This document shows, one piece after another, positions 7,326 through 17,000 of a DNA stretch of 59,585 nt. Within the stretch, counting starts at the first letter, position 1; every line of letters starts with the position of its first letter. Both the position numbers and the translations under genes were made by a program. Below the pieces are notes generated by a model. It ran no database searches. It was not told the origin of the DNA and worked only from the letters and a program-made list of their open reading frames with translations. The DNA lies in contig CAJMNR010000027.1 in the NCBI GenBank assembly GCA_905214875.1, positions 1 to 59,585 on the forward strand, written 5' to 3'. Source of the stretch: an uncultured bacterium (lineage in GTDB: Bacteria; Bacillota; Clostridia; Lachnospirales; Lachnospiraceae).

Positions 7326-9971
7326 TTAAGCAAGTTGACTTAATCTTTCTTCTACTTGCGCCATCATATTTGTATAATTTTCAAGTTTAGCACGTTCTTC
7401 GGCAACTTTTGCTTCTGGAGCTTTGCTCATGAAACGTTCGTTGTTTAACATACCGTTAACACGTTTTAATTCGCCTTCTAATCTTGTTTTTTCTTTTTGT
7501 AAACGTTCGATTTCTTTTTCAATGTCTACTAATTCAGCAAATGGCATGTATACTGTCGCATTTGGAATTACTGTAGATACTGCATCTTGGCTGATTCCAG
7601 TCTTATCAGATTGAACGAGTACTTCACTTGCATAACCAAGTGTCGCAAAGAATACTTTACTTGTGTTGAATGTGTCTCTTACCGTAGCATCTTCAGAAAC
7701 AACGATTACAGTTGCTTTCTTGCTTGGTGGAACGTTCATTTCTGCACGCACGTTACGGATGCTCTTAACTGCAGCTTTGATTAATTCTACTGCTTGTTCA
7801 TCTGTAGCGAAGTTGAATTCTTCTTTGTATTCTGGCCACTTAGAAACCATAATGGATTCTTCTTTGTCCTGTAATGTACAGAAGATTTCTTCTGTTACGA
7901 ATGGCATGTATGGGTGAAGAAGTTTTAATGCATCGATTAATACTGTCTTTAATGTCCATAATGCAGCCATTTGAGTCTTGTCTTCATCATTGTAAAGACG
8001 AGGTTTTACCATTTCGATATACCAGTCACAGAATTCTTCCCAGATAAAGTCGTATACTTTTTGTACAGCGATACCAAGATCGTATTTTTCCATGTTGTCT
8101 GTAACTTCTTTAACTAAAGAGTTCTTCTTAGAAAGGATCCATTTATCAGCTAATGTTAATTCAGATAAATCGATTGTTTCTGGAATTTCTGCTTTTTCCA
8201 TGTTCATCATGATGAAACGGGAAGCATTCCATACTTTGTTTGCGAAGTTACGACTTGCTTCTACTCTTTCCATGTAGAAACGCATATCGTTACCAGGTGC
8301 ATTACCTGTGATTAATGTTAAACGAAGAGCATCTGCACCGTATTCAGAAATGATTTCAAGTGGATCGATACCATTTCCAAGGGATTTACTCATCTTACGT
8401 CCTTGGCTATCACGTACTAAGCCGTGGAATAATACAGTCTTGAATGGTTTTTCTCCCATGTGTTCGTATCCGGAGAAGATCATACGGATTACCCAGAAGA
8501 AGATAATGTCGTATCCAGTAACTAAAACGTCTGTTGGATAGAAGTATTCTAATTCTTTTGTATTTTCTGGCCAGCCAAGTGTTGAGAATGGCCATAATGC
8601 TGAGGAGAACCAAGTATCAAGCGTATCTTCGTCTTGAGTTAAATGGTTGTGACCACATTTTGGACATACGTCTGGTTGTTCTTTAGAAACTACAACTTCA
8701 CCACATTTATCGCAGTAGTAAGCTGGGATTCTGTGTCCCCACCATAACTGTCTGGAAATACACCAGTCACGGATATTGTCAGTCCAGTTGAAGTATGTTT
8801 TCTTCATTCTGTCTGGAATTAATTCGATTTCGCCTTCTTCAACAGCTTTTACTGCTGGCTTGATTAATTCATCCATTTTTACGAACCATTGTGGTTTGAT
8901 TAATGGTTCAACCACTGTCTTACATCTATCATGAGTACCTACGTTGTGAGAGTGATCTTCCACTTTAACAAGTAAGCCCATTTCATCAAGTTCAGCTACC
9001 ATTTGTTTTCTAGCTTCGTAACGGTCCATTCCTTCGAATTTTCCACCTAAAGCGTTAATTGTAGCATCATCGTTCATTACGTTGATTTCTGGTAAGTTAT
9101 GACGTTTACCAACTTCGAAATCGTTAGGGTCATGTGCTGGAGTGATTTTAACAACACCTGTTCCGAATTCTTTGTCTACATAAGAATCAGCGATTACTGG
9201 AATCTCTCTGTTTACAAATGGTACCATTACAGTTTTTCCGATGATGTCTTGATATCTTTCATCTTCTGGATTTACTGCTACTGCTGTATCACCAAGTAAT
9301 GTTTCTGGACGAGTTGTTGCAATTTGAACGAAACGTCCTTCTTCCCCAACGATTGGGTATTTGATATGCCAGAAATGACCTGCATGTTCCTCATGTTCTA
9401 CTTCTGCATCAGAGATGGAAGTCTTACATACTGGACACCAGTTGATGATTCTAGAACCTTTGTAAATAAGTCCTTTTTCATATAATTTGCAGAATACTTC
9501 TTCAACAGCTTTATTACATCCTTCATCTAATGTGAATCTTTGACGATCCCAGTCACAAGAAGAACCTAATTTTTTAAGCTGTTCTACGATTGCACCGCCA
9601 TATTCGTGTGTCCAATCCCAAGTTTCTTTTAAGAACGCTTCACGGCCGATATCTTTCTTATCGATTCCTTGTTTCTTTAATTTTTCAATAACCTTAACTT
9701 CAGTCGAAATACTAGCATGGTCAGTACCTGGAAGCCATAATGCAGAGTATCCTTGCATTCTTTTGAAACGGATAATGATATCCTGCATAGTTTCATCAAG
9801 TGCATGTCCCATGTGTAATTTACCTGTAACGTTTGGAGGTGGAATTACGATTGTAAAAGGTTTTTTATTTTCATCAACTTCAGCATGGAAATATTTCTTT
9901 TCCATCCATTTTTCATATAAACGACCTTCGATGTCAGAAGGGCTATATGTCTTTTCAAGATTTTTGCTCAT
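7326..9971 (-). CDS. valS: Valyl-tRNA synthetase
   Basis: Class I aminoacyl-tRNA synthetase that charges tRNA-Val. The 881-residue product shows the HIGH-type motif PPPNVTGKLHMGHAL (about 43-57), the editing (CP1) domain with THDRCKTVVEPLIKPQWF, and a CxxC zinc knuckle pair (YYCDKCGEV...CPKCGHN). It also has KMSKS as GRKMSKSLGN, and a C-terminal coiled-coil arm (VDIEKEIERLQKEKTRLEGE). The frame opens at 9998, but AAGGAG lies seven bases before the ATG at 9971, so I used that start. It is controlled by the T-box leader at 10299-10594, separated from the gene by a repeat-rich insert. Confidence 0.97.
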   Translation of the reverse strand: MSKNLEKTYSPSDIEGRLYEKWMEKKYFHAEVDENKKPFTIVIPPPNVTGKLHMGHALDETMQDIIIRFKRMQGYSALWLPGTDHASISTEVKVIEKLKKQGIDKKDIGREAFLKETWDWTHEYGGAIVEQLKKLGSSCDWDRQRFTLDEGCNKAVEEVFCKLYEKGLIYKGSRIINWCPVCKTSISDAEVEHEEHAGHFWHIKYPIVGEEGRFVQIATTRPETLLGDTAVAVNPEDERYQDIIGKTVMVPFVNREIPVIADSYVDKEFGTGVVKITPAHDPNDFEVGKRHNLPEINVMNDDATINALGGKFEGMDRYEARKQMVAELDEMGLLVKVEDHSHNVGTHDRCKTVVEPLIKPQWFVKMDELIKPAVKAVEEGEIELIPDRMKKTYFNWTDNIRDWCISRQLWWGHRIPAYYCDKCGEVVVSKEQPDVCPKCGHNHLTQDEDTLDTWFSSALWPFSTLGWPENTKELEYFYPTDVLVTGYDIIFFWVIRMIFSGYEHMGEKPFKTVLFHGLVRDSQGRKMSKSLGNGIDPLEIISEYGADALRLTLITGNAPGNDMRFYMERVEASRNFANKVWNASRFIMMNMEKAEIPETIDLSELTLADKWILSKKNSLVKEVTDNMEKYDLGIAVQKVYDFIWEEFCDWYIEMVKPRLYNDEDKTQMAALWTLKTVLIDALKLLHPYMPFVTEEIFCTLQDKEESIMVSKWPEYKEEFNFATDEQAVELIKAAVKSIRNVRAEMNVPPSKKATVIVVSEDATVRDTFNTSKVFFATLGYASEVLVQSDKTGISQDAVSTVIPNATVYMPFAELVDIEKEIERLQKEKTRLEGELKRVNGMLNNERFMSKAPEAKVAEERAKLENYTNMMAQVEERLSQLA

Positions 9972-10016
9972 CTTTTTTCTCCTTATCCATTTATTCAATA
10001 TTTATATCATAGTCAA

Positions 10017-10290
10017 CTAAAAGCAAGTACCACATCTTTCTAGGGAAAGGCTTTGGAAACGCAGTTTTCCATTCGAATCAGAATTGCAAAATGCCCCAAG
10101 GTGCCCGTTAGGAACAAAGTGTGTGTTCCACACACTCTCGCGTCTTTTGTGTTTGTCAAGGAACGCACACTTTGCCCGCGCCGAACCTGGTCTTGGTAGC
10201 GACATCTTCCTTTCAGGTGAGTGCGCATCACACGTCCCGCTTTTTGGGACATTTTTAATTGTTAGGGAAGAGCTCGACAGAGAAATTTCC
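10017..10290. repeat. Hairpin-rich dispersed element between T-box and valS
   Basis: About 270 bp, visibly richer in G+C than its flanks. It contains a 14-of-15 inverted repeat (10115-10129 with 10160-10174), a nested perfect hairpin (AGTGTGTG TTC CACACACT), a GTCCC/GGGAC hairpin followed by a T run (10233-10255), and a long inverted repeat AATTGTTAGG/CCTAACAATT at 10257-10298. Positions 10197-10227 are repeat B copy 1, found again at 20913 and 41240. ORFs seen here on both strands (up to 70 codons) lack ribosome sites and are probably spurious. Confidence 0.65.
10197..10227 (+). repeat. Dispersed repeat B, copy 1
   Basis: The 31-base core TAGCGACATCTTCCTTTCAG, then GTGAGTGCGCA, recurs at 41240-41270 with one mismatch and at 20913-20943 with several. 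All copies are intergenic and in the same orientation. Confidence 0.7.
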
Positions 10291-10298
10291 TAACAATT

Positions 10299-10594
10299 AA
10301 AAAAAGGTTCTTCCGTCATTTCCATAGGAAAGGACGAAAGAACCGTGGTACCACCTTAATTCACAACAGAATCTCCTGCTGCCTCAATCAGTCTATAACG
10401 TGACTTACTCCGTTACCTCCTACTAAAAGGAACTATCCTTCGTTCAAAGATACTGTTCAAGAGCTACCTTCAATATCCATTGCTTAAAACGACCTTCCAG
10501 CCATGGGTCATTCTCTCTGATAAGATGTCTATCTACTCTTCTCTATCACTACATTTACTCTATGAAATAACCTAAGTTATAAATATCGTTACTG
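10299..10594 (-). promoter_or_regulatory. T-box leader of valS
   Basis: The conserved T-box sequence AAGGTGGTACCACGG is present on the minus strand at 10343-10357, immediately followed by an intrinsic terminator: GGTTCTTTCGTCC...AACC stem, then seven T at 10299-10305. Upstream are sequences fitting stem I with a GACCCATGGCTGGAAGGTC segment. A GTA triplet in GAAGGTAGC could be the valine specifier, but I did not fold it. Uncharged tRNA-Val is expected to favour read-through into valS. The whole of 9972-10648 is this leader plus the repeat element. Confidence 0.9.
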
Positions 10595-10600
10595 TTTATT

Positions 10601-10629
10601 ATACTAGACAAAGAATTCCCATCTGTCAA
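10601..10629 (-). promoter_or_regulatory. Sigma-A promoter of the valS T-box transcript
   Basis: Minus-strand TTGACA (10624-10629), 17-base spacer, TAGTAT (10601-10606); a consensus TATAAT three bases further gives a 20-base spacer. Predicted start near 10594, at the beginning of the T-box leader. Confidence 0.7.
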
Positions 10630-10648
10630 GTATTTTATACGTATTCCG

Positions 10649-11857
10649 CTATAGATTAATCTGGTATTTTTTCATAGTTGCAATAATTTCTTCTTTTGCC
10701 TCAGGATAGCTTTTAAGCACATCCTGAATCTTTTGAACACTCTCTTCTTTTGTCTGATTGTTGTAATCCATACGCTCTCTTAACTTCTGTCGTCTAACAT
10801 TCAAACGATGTCTGATTTCTACCATTTCTTTTGGTTCAAGAAGCGCAAGCGTTTGATGTACCCAAACATCACAATCATGTAAATGATAGTTTTTAAGAAG
10901 CTTTACAAGTTTCTCACTGTAATAGTTCAAATATTCCGTATTGTCTTTGTATTTGTTGTTGATTTCCTTTTGCTTTACATATTCTTCCCAGAAAAATGTA
11001 AGCTGCATGGAACTCTTTATATTAAACTTTGCATAAGAATAATCAAGGCTCAACTGGTTGTTTACATACTTGATCTTGACACGGTTCATTAAGCCGACTG
11101 CCTTTTGGATCTTTCGCTGATTCTTGCTTATGTCAATTCGATTCTTTCTTGCTTCGTTGTCAATATAGGCTGCACATAACAAAGCAAACACTACTGTGGC
11201 CATAAGAGGAACCTTGCCATCAAACCTTGTCTGAAATGTAAGCATTCCAATCACGAAGAAGGTTGCAGTTGCAAGCACACATACAATAATACTTGTCATC
11301 TTTAAGAAACGCTGTCTGTCAAATAGCTCTTTCTGCTCGTAATACAGATTATGTTTCTCTCCTTCAAGTGTTGCCATATCTTTCTTTAAGGCGGACTGAT
11401 AAGCTTCCTTCTGGTTGATTTTCTTAACCTCGTTAGGGATTTCCTCCTCAAAGGTTTCCATCAGCTTATACTGTTTCATCGTAATCTTTGACTGACCGTT
11501 CTGGTATTTGATTCGTTCCCTTGTAAGTGTCAAGATATTACGCGCCGTATCATCAATCTCACTTCTTGATCCTTCTGGGATGGAATCAATCACCTGAATA
11601 TCAGACAAATATGCGGTTACCGCTTCATATTCTTTGCGGAATTCTTCCGTCTGCTTTGTCGCTTCAATGATCTGCTCACAATGCTGTGAAACAAACGACT
11701 TACGGTCAATCGGATTCTTTACATTGACTTTTTCTACTTCTAGTTCTGTCTTAATTTCTTCGGATAATATCTTTTGTGGCTCTTCGGCCATAGTAACGCT
11801 TTGATTTTCTTGTTCCTTATTATCCCTTTTTCTTTTAAACCAATTTAATTTACCCAT
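10649..11857 (-). CDS. Coiled-coil membrane protein of unknown function
   Basis: A 402-residue product, not recognised. It has a basic then acidic N-terminal tail, a helical charged region (about 55-185), two adjacent hydrophobic helices (about 187-208 and 217-233) and a long charged helical C-terminal region to 402. It looks like an inner-membrane hairpin with both long coiled-coil arms in the cytoplasm. It is the last gene of a four-gene minus-strand group (14020-17577, 12750-14006, 11899-12738, this gene), with a 41-base gap upstream. No enzyme motifs are visible; its role is likely tied to that group. Confidence 0.75.
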   Translation of the reverse strand: MGKLNWFKRKRDNKEQENQSVTMAEEPQKILSEEIKTELEVEKVNVKNPIDRKSFVSQHCEQIIEATKQTEEFRKEYEAVTAYLSDIQVIDSIPEGSRSEIDDTARNILTLTRERIKYQNGQSKITMKQYKLMETFEEEIPNEVKKINQKEAYQSALKKDMATLEGEKHNLYYEQKELFDRQRFLKMTSIIVCVLATATFFVIGMLTFQTRFDGKVPLMATVVFALLCAAYIDNEARKNRIDISKNQRKIQKAVGLMNRVKIKYVNNQLSLDYSYAKFNIKSSMQLTFFWEEYVKQKEINNKYKDNTEYLNYYSEKLVKLLKNYHLHDCDVWVHQTLALLEPKEMVEIRHRLNVRRQKLRERMDYNNQTKEESVQKIQDVLKSYPEAKEEIIATMKKYQINL

Positions 11858-11898
11858 TCTAGCTCCTATTAATGTGTCTCTCCCTTAAGTAAAAGGAT

Positions 11899-12738
11899 TT
11901 ATCCTTCTATAGACTTTCGATATGCCTGCTTTATTTCAAACAATGTATTTTCTAACTTCATATCATACAACTGTTTGTTTCCCGATTGCAAGACTTTTTC
12001 CATCGTTTTGACTGTTTGATACATTTTTGAAGTTTTTGCTTCCTTCTCTTTCTCGGAGATTGCCTCATATAACAGCTTTGTAAACTGCTCATCTAGTTCG
12101 TATTTTTCAAGCTCGGCATTGTATAATTCCTCATTACCGGATAAGAGGACTGCAAGCATGTATTGCGTCAAAGAAGCTTGCTTGTGATTTAAGTTATAGG
12201 CTTCTTTAAAACAGAAGGCGGCTGCCTCATAAGACGATGTATAAATCTTTACAACTCCCATGTTATGAAGGAGATCGCCATATTCCTCAGGAGTAAATTC
12301 TGAAACATCTTGATCGTTTATTATGCCTTCATATTCTATTGTTGCATTATAGTACATGCCATATTTTAAAAAGTAATCGCCGCGAATCTTTCTTCGTTTG
12401 ATTGTCGGCAATCCTTTGATTGCATCCATAATCAGAATTAATTCTTTAATTTCTTTTTCACTATAATAATCATTGCTACAAAGAATTGTTACGATAATAT
12501 CCTTTAAGTCATTACCATTTTCACGCATTGCTTCTAACTTCTCATAAAGTTCTGGCATGCCAAGTTCAAAGCGAATCCAGTTAAGCAATGACTTATCTAA
12601 GAATTTATTATCAATTTCATAAATATGTGTATATAGATAATAGCTCATTTCTTCAATACTATATACGCTTGTATTGGACATGGCAAATACAAATGGCGTG
12701 TCTGTCAATTGTCCGGAACACAATATAACCTTTCCCAT
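11899..12738 (-). CDS. Helical-repeat (TPR-like) protein of unknown function
   Basis: From the ATG at 12738 the product is 279 residues, starting MGKVILCSGQLTDTPFVF. GAGGAGG lies five bases before this ATG, and the earlier in-frame ATG overlaps the preceding gene, so the shorter start is preferred. The first 110 residues are mixed; residues about 120-215 look like TPR-type helical pairs (YFLKYGMYYNATIEYEGI..., GDLLHNMGVVKIYTSSYEAA). It begins 11 bases after the actin-like gene ends. Probably an adaptor for the neighbouring actin/Hsp70-like protein; that is inference. Confidence 0.75.
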   Translation of the reverse strand: MGKVILCSGQLTDTPFVFAMSNTSVYSIEEMSYYLYTHIYEIDNKFLDKSLLNWIRFELGMPELYEKLEAMRENGNDLKDIIVTILCSNDYYSEKEIKELILIMDAIKGLPTIKRRKIRGDYFLKYGMYYNATIEYEGIINDQDVSEFTPEEYGDLLHNMGVVKIYTSSYEAAAFCFKEAYNLNHKQASLTQYMLAVLLSGNEELYNAELEKYELDEQFTKLLYEAISEKEKEAKTSKMYQTVKTMEKVLQSGNKQLYDMKLENTLFEIKQAYRKSIEG

Positions 12739-12749
12739 GGCTGCCTCCT

Positions 12750-14006
12750 CTATACGTTTATTATCGTCTCCCAAATACGATTGCTGCTTGGGAAGTTTTC
12801 TCCAAAACCTATGTCTTTGACATCTATGATCAATTCATGGTTCTTCGTACTTCTTAATCGGATTTCAACCCGGGTGCTTCGCACCATCTTTGGCTCTAAA
12901 CCATCTAATGCGATGATTCTCGTTGTCGTCGTATGGCTGATGGCATCGCGGATAATAAATTGGAGTTCCGTCTCTCCATCAAGGATTACCTGAAACGAAC
13001 GTTTTACTTCATACCATGGCGTAGCCGTTGGTACTAGTGTCACTTCATTCATCCTTCCTTTTGTATACAGGTTCATGCTAACTGAATAAGCAAGTGCTTC
13101 ATTGCTTAGATATGCATAATTAACCGCTCCGTTTTCATTTGCTTCGTTCCTTGCCGTAATGCAGGCTCCAAAGCAATATAGGTTCTGGCCGATAAACACC
13201 CTTCTTCCCGCACAAAGGTCATTGATGCATGGTCCAAGCCACTCTTCGCTAAATCCCGGTCCTGTCAGATAAATGGTCGATATAATCTGCTTATGGAGTA
13301 CCCCGGAATAAATATTCTTAAACACATACTGTAATTCAGCTGCTCTGTTTTGTACCATATCGTAAGAAAGGGTATCTGTAAAGTCTTTCGTCTTAACGCC
13401 GACCAACATTGGCTCTGCTCTTCGGTCCATGCTGATTTGATAATACATAAGGCCTTTTTCATTGATTTCAAATAAACCGATGTCATTCATCCACAACTCT
13501 TTCTTTCTGCTAAGTGCATAATTCAAATAGCTCTGTTCGTGACTTATGACATGGACACGGTCTTTAAATAACCCAAGGCTTTCTAATGCACTATAAATAT
13601 TCTCAATCAACAAAAGATCCAAATTGCGGATGGTCACGACTAAGCGCTTGATTGACTTTGTTGGGAACTCTCTCTTTAGTAGTAAAAGCACTTTGCGAAG
13701 ATATTTTTCCAATAACTGCGTTCTATCAAATACGCTGTCATAGATTGTATAACTTTTATGTTCGGAATCCAAGAATTGTGTTATCACAAGGCCATTTCCT
13801 TGCTCGCCGCATCGTAATGCGTCGTCCCCAAACAACCAGTCCTTTTCTCTTTCTGTCACTGCTAACGCGGTTGGTATCATAAATTCATTTTTTTCTTCTC
13901 CGCAGTAAATGCTTTCAACCTCATACGTAAGTTCATTATAATAACTGATTTGCGTAAAATCATTACATAAATCTAACCCCACAATTAATGTATTGTCATC
14001 CATCAT
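12750..14006 (-). CDS. Actin/Hsp70-fold-like protein (resembles DUF5716)
   Basis: A 418-residue protein from the ATG at 14006, chosen because GGGAGGG lies six bases upstream. The N-terminus (NTLIVGLDLCNDFTQISYYN) resembles the phosphate-1 loop of actin/Hsp70-like ATPases. YLTGPGFSEEW near 268-278 resembles the adenosine motif of that fold. The C-terminal 80 residues look beta-rich, like a substrate-binding domain. From memory this matches the Lachnospiraceae family DUF5716; I cannot confirm it. It sits directly after the 1185-residue protein (13-base gap). Nucleotide binding is plausible, but catalytic residues are degenerate, so it may be a pseudo-ATPase. Confidence 0.75.
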   Translation of the reverse strand: MMDDNTLIVGLDLCNDFTQISYYNELTYEVESIYCGEEKNEFMIPTALAVTEREKDWLFGDDALRCGEQGNGLVITQFLDSEHKSYTIYDSVFDRTQLLEKYLRKVLLLLKREFPTKSIKRLVVTIRNLDLLLIENIYSALESLGLFKDRVHVISHEQSYLNYALSRKKELWMNDIGLFEINEKGLMYYQISMDRRAEPMLVGVKTKDFTDTLSYDMVQNRAAELQYVFKNIYSGVLHKQIISTIYLTGPGFSEEWLGPCINDLCAGRRVFIGQNLYCFGACITARNEANENGAVNYAYLSNEALAYSVSMNLYTKGRMNEVTLVPTATPWYEVKRSFQVILDGETELQFIIRDAISHTTTTRIIALDGLEPKMVRSTRVEIRLRSTKNHELIIDVKDIGFGENFPSSNRIWETIINV

Positions 14007-14019
14007 AATAATCCCTCCC

Positions 14020-17000
14020 TTACAATGGTGTAAACAATGATGAGGCAATGTATTCCTCGACTGCAAATTGCTCTAACCGTTGTTGTAACTTCTCGGTATT
14101 CTGTTCTTTCTTAGCTCGTAAAATCTGATTGATTTCTTCATAACGATTTTCTTTTCCAGACGGTTCTTCTTTGATTTCGACTTGCTCAGTTCTAGAAATC
14201 TTCTGGGTTCCGTCCTTTTCTTCCACAATATAATATTTCATGCTTTCCCCATAGAATAAAAGAAAGTCTTTGGAATATACGCCGTCATAGATATTCTTCA
14301 TCGGACAAGCCATGCTCTCTCCTGTCCCATCGATGGTGTAATAAATCATAACCGTGCTGTCTTCCGGTGCTGAATACTCTACATAAACACGGTTACATAT
14401 CGTATCCGGCAGACTGATCTTATCCTGATAGTTTTGGAAAAACTTAAAGATAATCTTATTGTTGATAAATCGATGAAGATTATAGTCGATAAACTTAAGC
14501 TCGTCTTCCGTAAATGTCTCACGGTCGCTATAGAACTTAAGCATTGCAAGCATGCATACCTTGCTCTCATGGTAAAAGCTCTCTTTCTTCATTTTATCAA
14601 GAAGGCCTTGGTCCATAATCGCGTCCCCATGTACTAAATAACGGTATGCGATGTAATTTAAATATGCTCGAATTAAAAGCTTGTTATTGCTGTCTTCGTA
14701 AAACTGCTGGAACACCTCAAATGAGCTTTCAATATGTGATTCAGCAAACAGCATCTGCCCTAACAATCGTTCTTCCAGCACTACGGCATCTAATCCATTT
14801 TTCCTTGCCACCTGATACAGTTCAAACATTTTTTCTGTCGAATGCTCATAGTACGCAATCAGATACCTTAAAATATCACAGTTTGCCTTGCCCTTCTCAT
14901 ACAGGTAATAGCACATATCAAGTAATAACTTGTCCTCTTTGTAATCCGTCAAATCATTTAACAGATGCATTACTAACTTAAAGACTCGCTTGCTGTTTAC
15001 CATCTCAAATCCATATGTTGCAATCATGGAATATGCTTTTTCAAATAAATCCCTCATAATCATATAGTCAATGATCTGATAGATTTCATTTTCATTTACA
15101 ACAGCCTCATCCAATGTCAGCAAATATTCATCTAGCTTGTTATAATCTGCCTGATCATAATAATATTCCACCATTGTAATATAATGGTTTCCTTTGTACT
15201 GCTCATCGATGAAATCGTTTTCTAAAATGCGATTGAGAAGGAAGTGTCGTTCTTCCTTGATGCTCTCGCTTTCCGGATTCTTCTTCAAGCTCTCTTTCTT
15301 ATATAACAGCAGCCGGATATCCTGCTTATTGTACAGATAGCAAACATCCACCAAATCCTGTCTGAAGAAAAGGCGTTTCATCGTATAGCCGCTTTCCTCG
15401 GTATAACGATTGCCATCTTCATCAACAAGGAAGATGGTCATATGGTCGGTTTCCATTGTTACATAGCAAACACCGTCATCAAGAAAATACGTTTCTTCCT
15501 GCTTCTTTTCCGGCTGTTTTGTCACAATGCTTTTAATTGCCTTGTTCTTACAGATAAATTCATAACAAAACAAAACTGCAGGCAACGCTTTTGCAAGTGC
15601 TTCATCCACAATGTCAGGAGTAATAAACTCTTTATAGAGCACCGCAAGATTCTCACTTAAGCTTTCCTTAAGAAGCATGCGTTTTGTAAAGGTCTCCATC
15701 TGGCGAAGGTAAGTGCGGTAGATGGAACCGATTTCTTCCTTCTTCTTAATGATGTATGCATATAAGAATATTTTCTTCGCTTCTGGCAAATGATTGTTAT
15801 AAACAAAATATAAAAGTACCGATTGTTCAATAGTAATCTCTTTGTCTTCAGGGATGCTGTACATATAATATTCATAAAGTTCAGTAATCTTAAGGCTTTT
15901 CTTTACCCCTGCCTCGTACCATTTAAAATACTCAGTATCTGTACGCTGTCCGATAATTAACAGTCGTAAGATTGCCTGCAAGCATTCTGTTGACTGCGTA
16001 TATTCATAAATGGTCATTAAGTCTTTTAATAGAAGCTTATCATATGTCTTTACCCTGGATGCCATAAAGACAAACTGTTCGGAAAGCGCATGGCTCATAT
16101 ATTTGTTCTTGACTGCCCAATGCATGATTTGACGTTCAATTGGGCCAATCTCTTTTAAAAGCTGGGGCTCTTTATTGTAGACACAAAGTGCCTCATAATA
16201 AAGCACAGGAGAAATGACTCCTTGTTCAAATTCTTTCCACAATGCCTCTAAGCGCTTGGATTGATCATCATCATAGGACTTATCAAGATAAAGAAGATAC
16301 CAAAGCAAATGCCAGTCGCTACGCTCATTTTCATAGTACGTTCCTATGATATCAATAGCATTTGCAATATCCTCTTCCTTCTTCGTATACAACACTTTTA
16401 AGTATAGATAGGCGAGATAGTATTCCACGGATTCGTCTAAGATCTCATTCTCGCTTTCTGCAAACATCCGCATGCTAGAATCAAGCTTTTCTGTCTGTCC
16501 CGAAACCATATACAGATGCGCATACCATAACTGCCATAAAACAGATGGTGTGATGCCCATCAGGCTGTTAAGGATGGCTTCGATCTGATCTTCATATTCT
16601 TCTTTCGTACATTTGCTCAAACGAAACTTCAGATATGTTTCAATTAACTTGGCTTCATATTTTTTTCGCTTGAAAAGAGAGCTCTCAATAATTCTTGCAT
16701 GCTCTTCTACTTCTTTTTGTACTTCTACTGTGATGGTTACTTCCTGTGAATGATTCTTTAGAAGAATATGTGCCACATTCTTTCTTGAAGACAACAACTC
16801 ATAATCGATAGCATAAGAAAGCAGATACTCATCTTCCTTAAACTCTAATGTACTAAGGACCTCTTCCTCAATGATAAGAAATGGTTGGTCTACTTCGATC
16901 TGATACTCTGCATATCCCCATTCCTTCTTTATTAACGTTACTTCATCTTCAATGGATTCACGCACTTCGGTATAGCTTACTGTCTGCTGCTTTGCCGAAA

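Noticed and set aside
10017..10293. ORFs of 62-70 codons on both strands in the valS leader insert
   Set aside because: They lie in hairpin-rich repeat DNA, lack ribosome sites, overlap each other, and have no protein-like composition.
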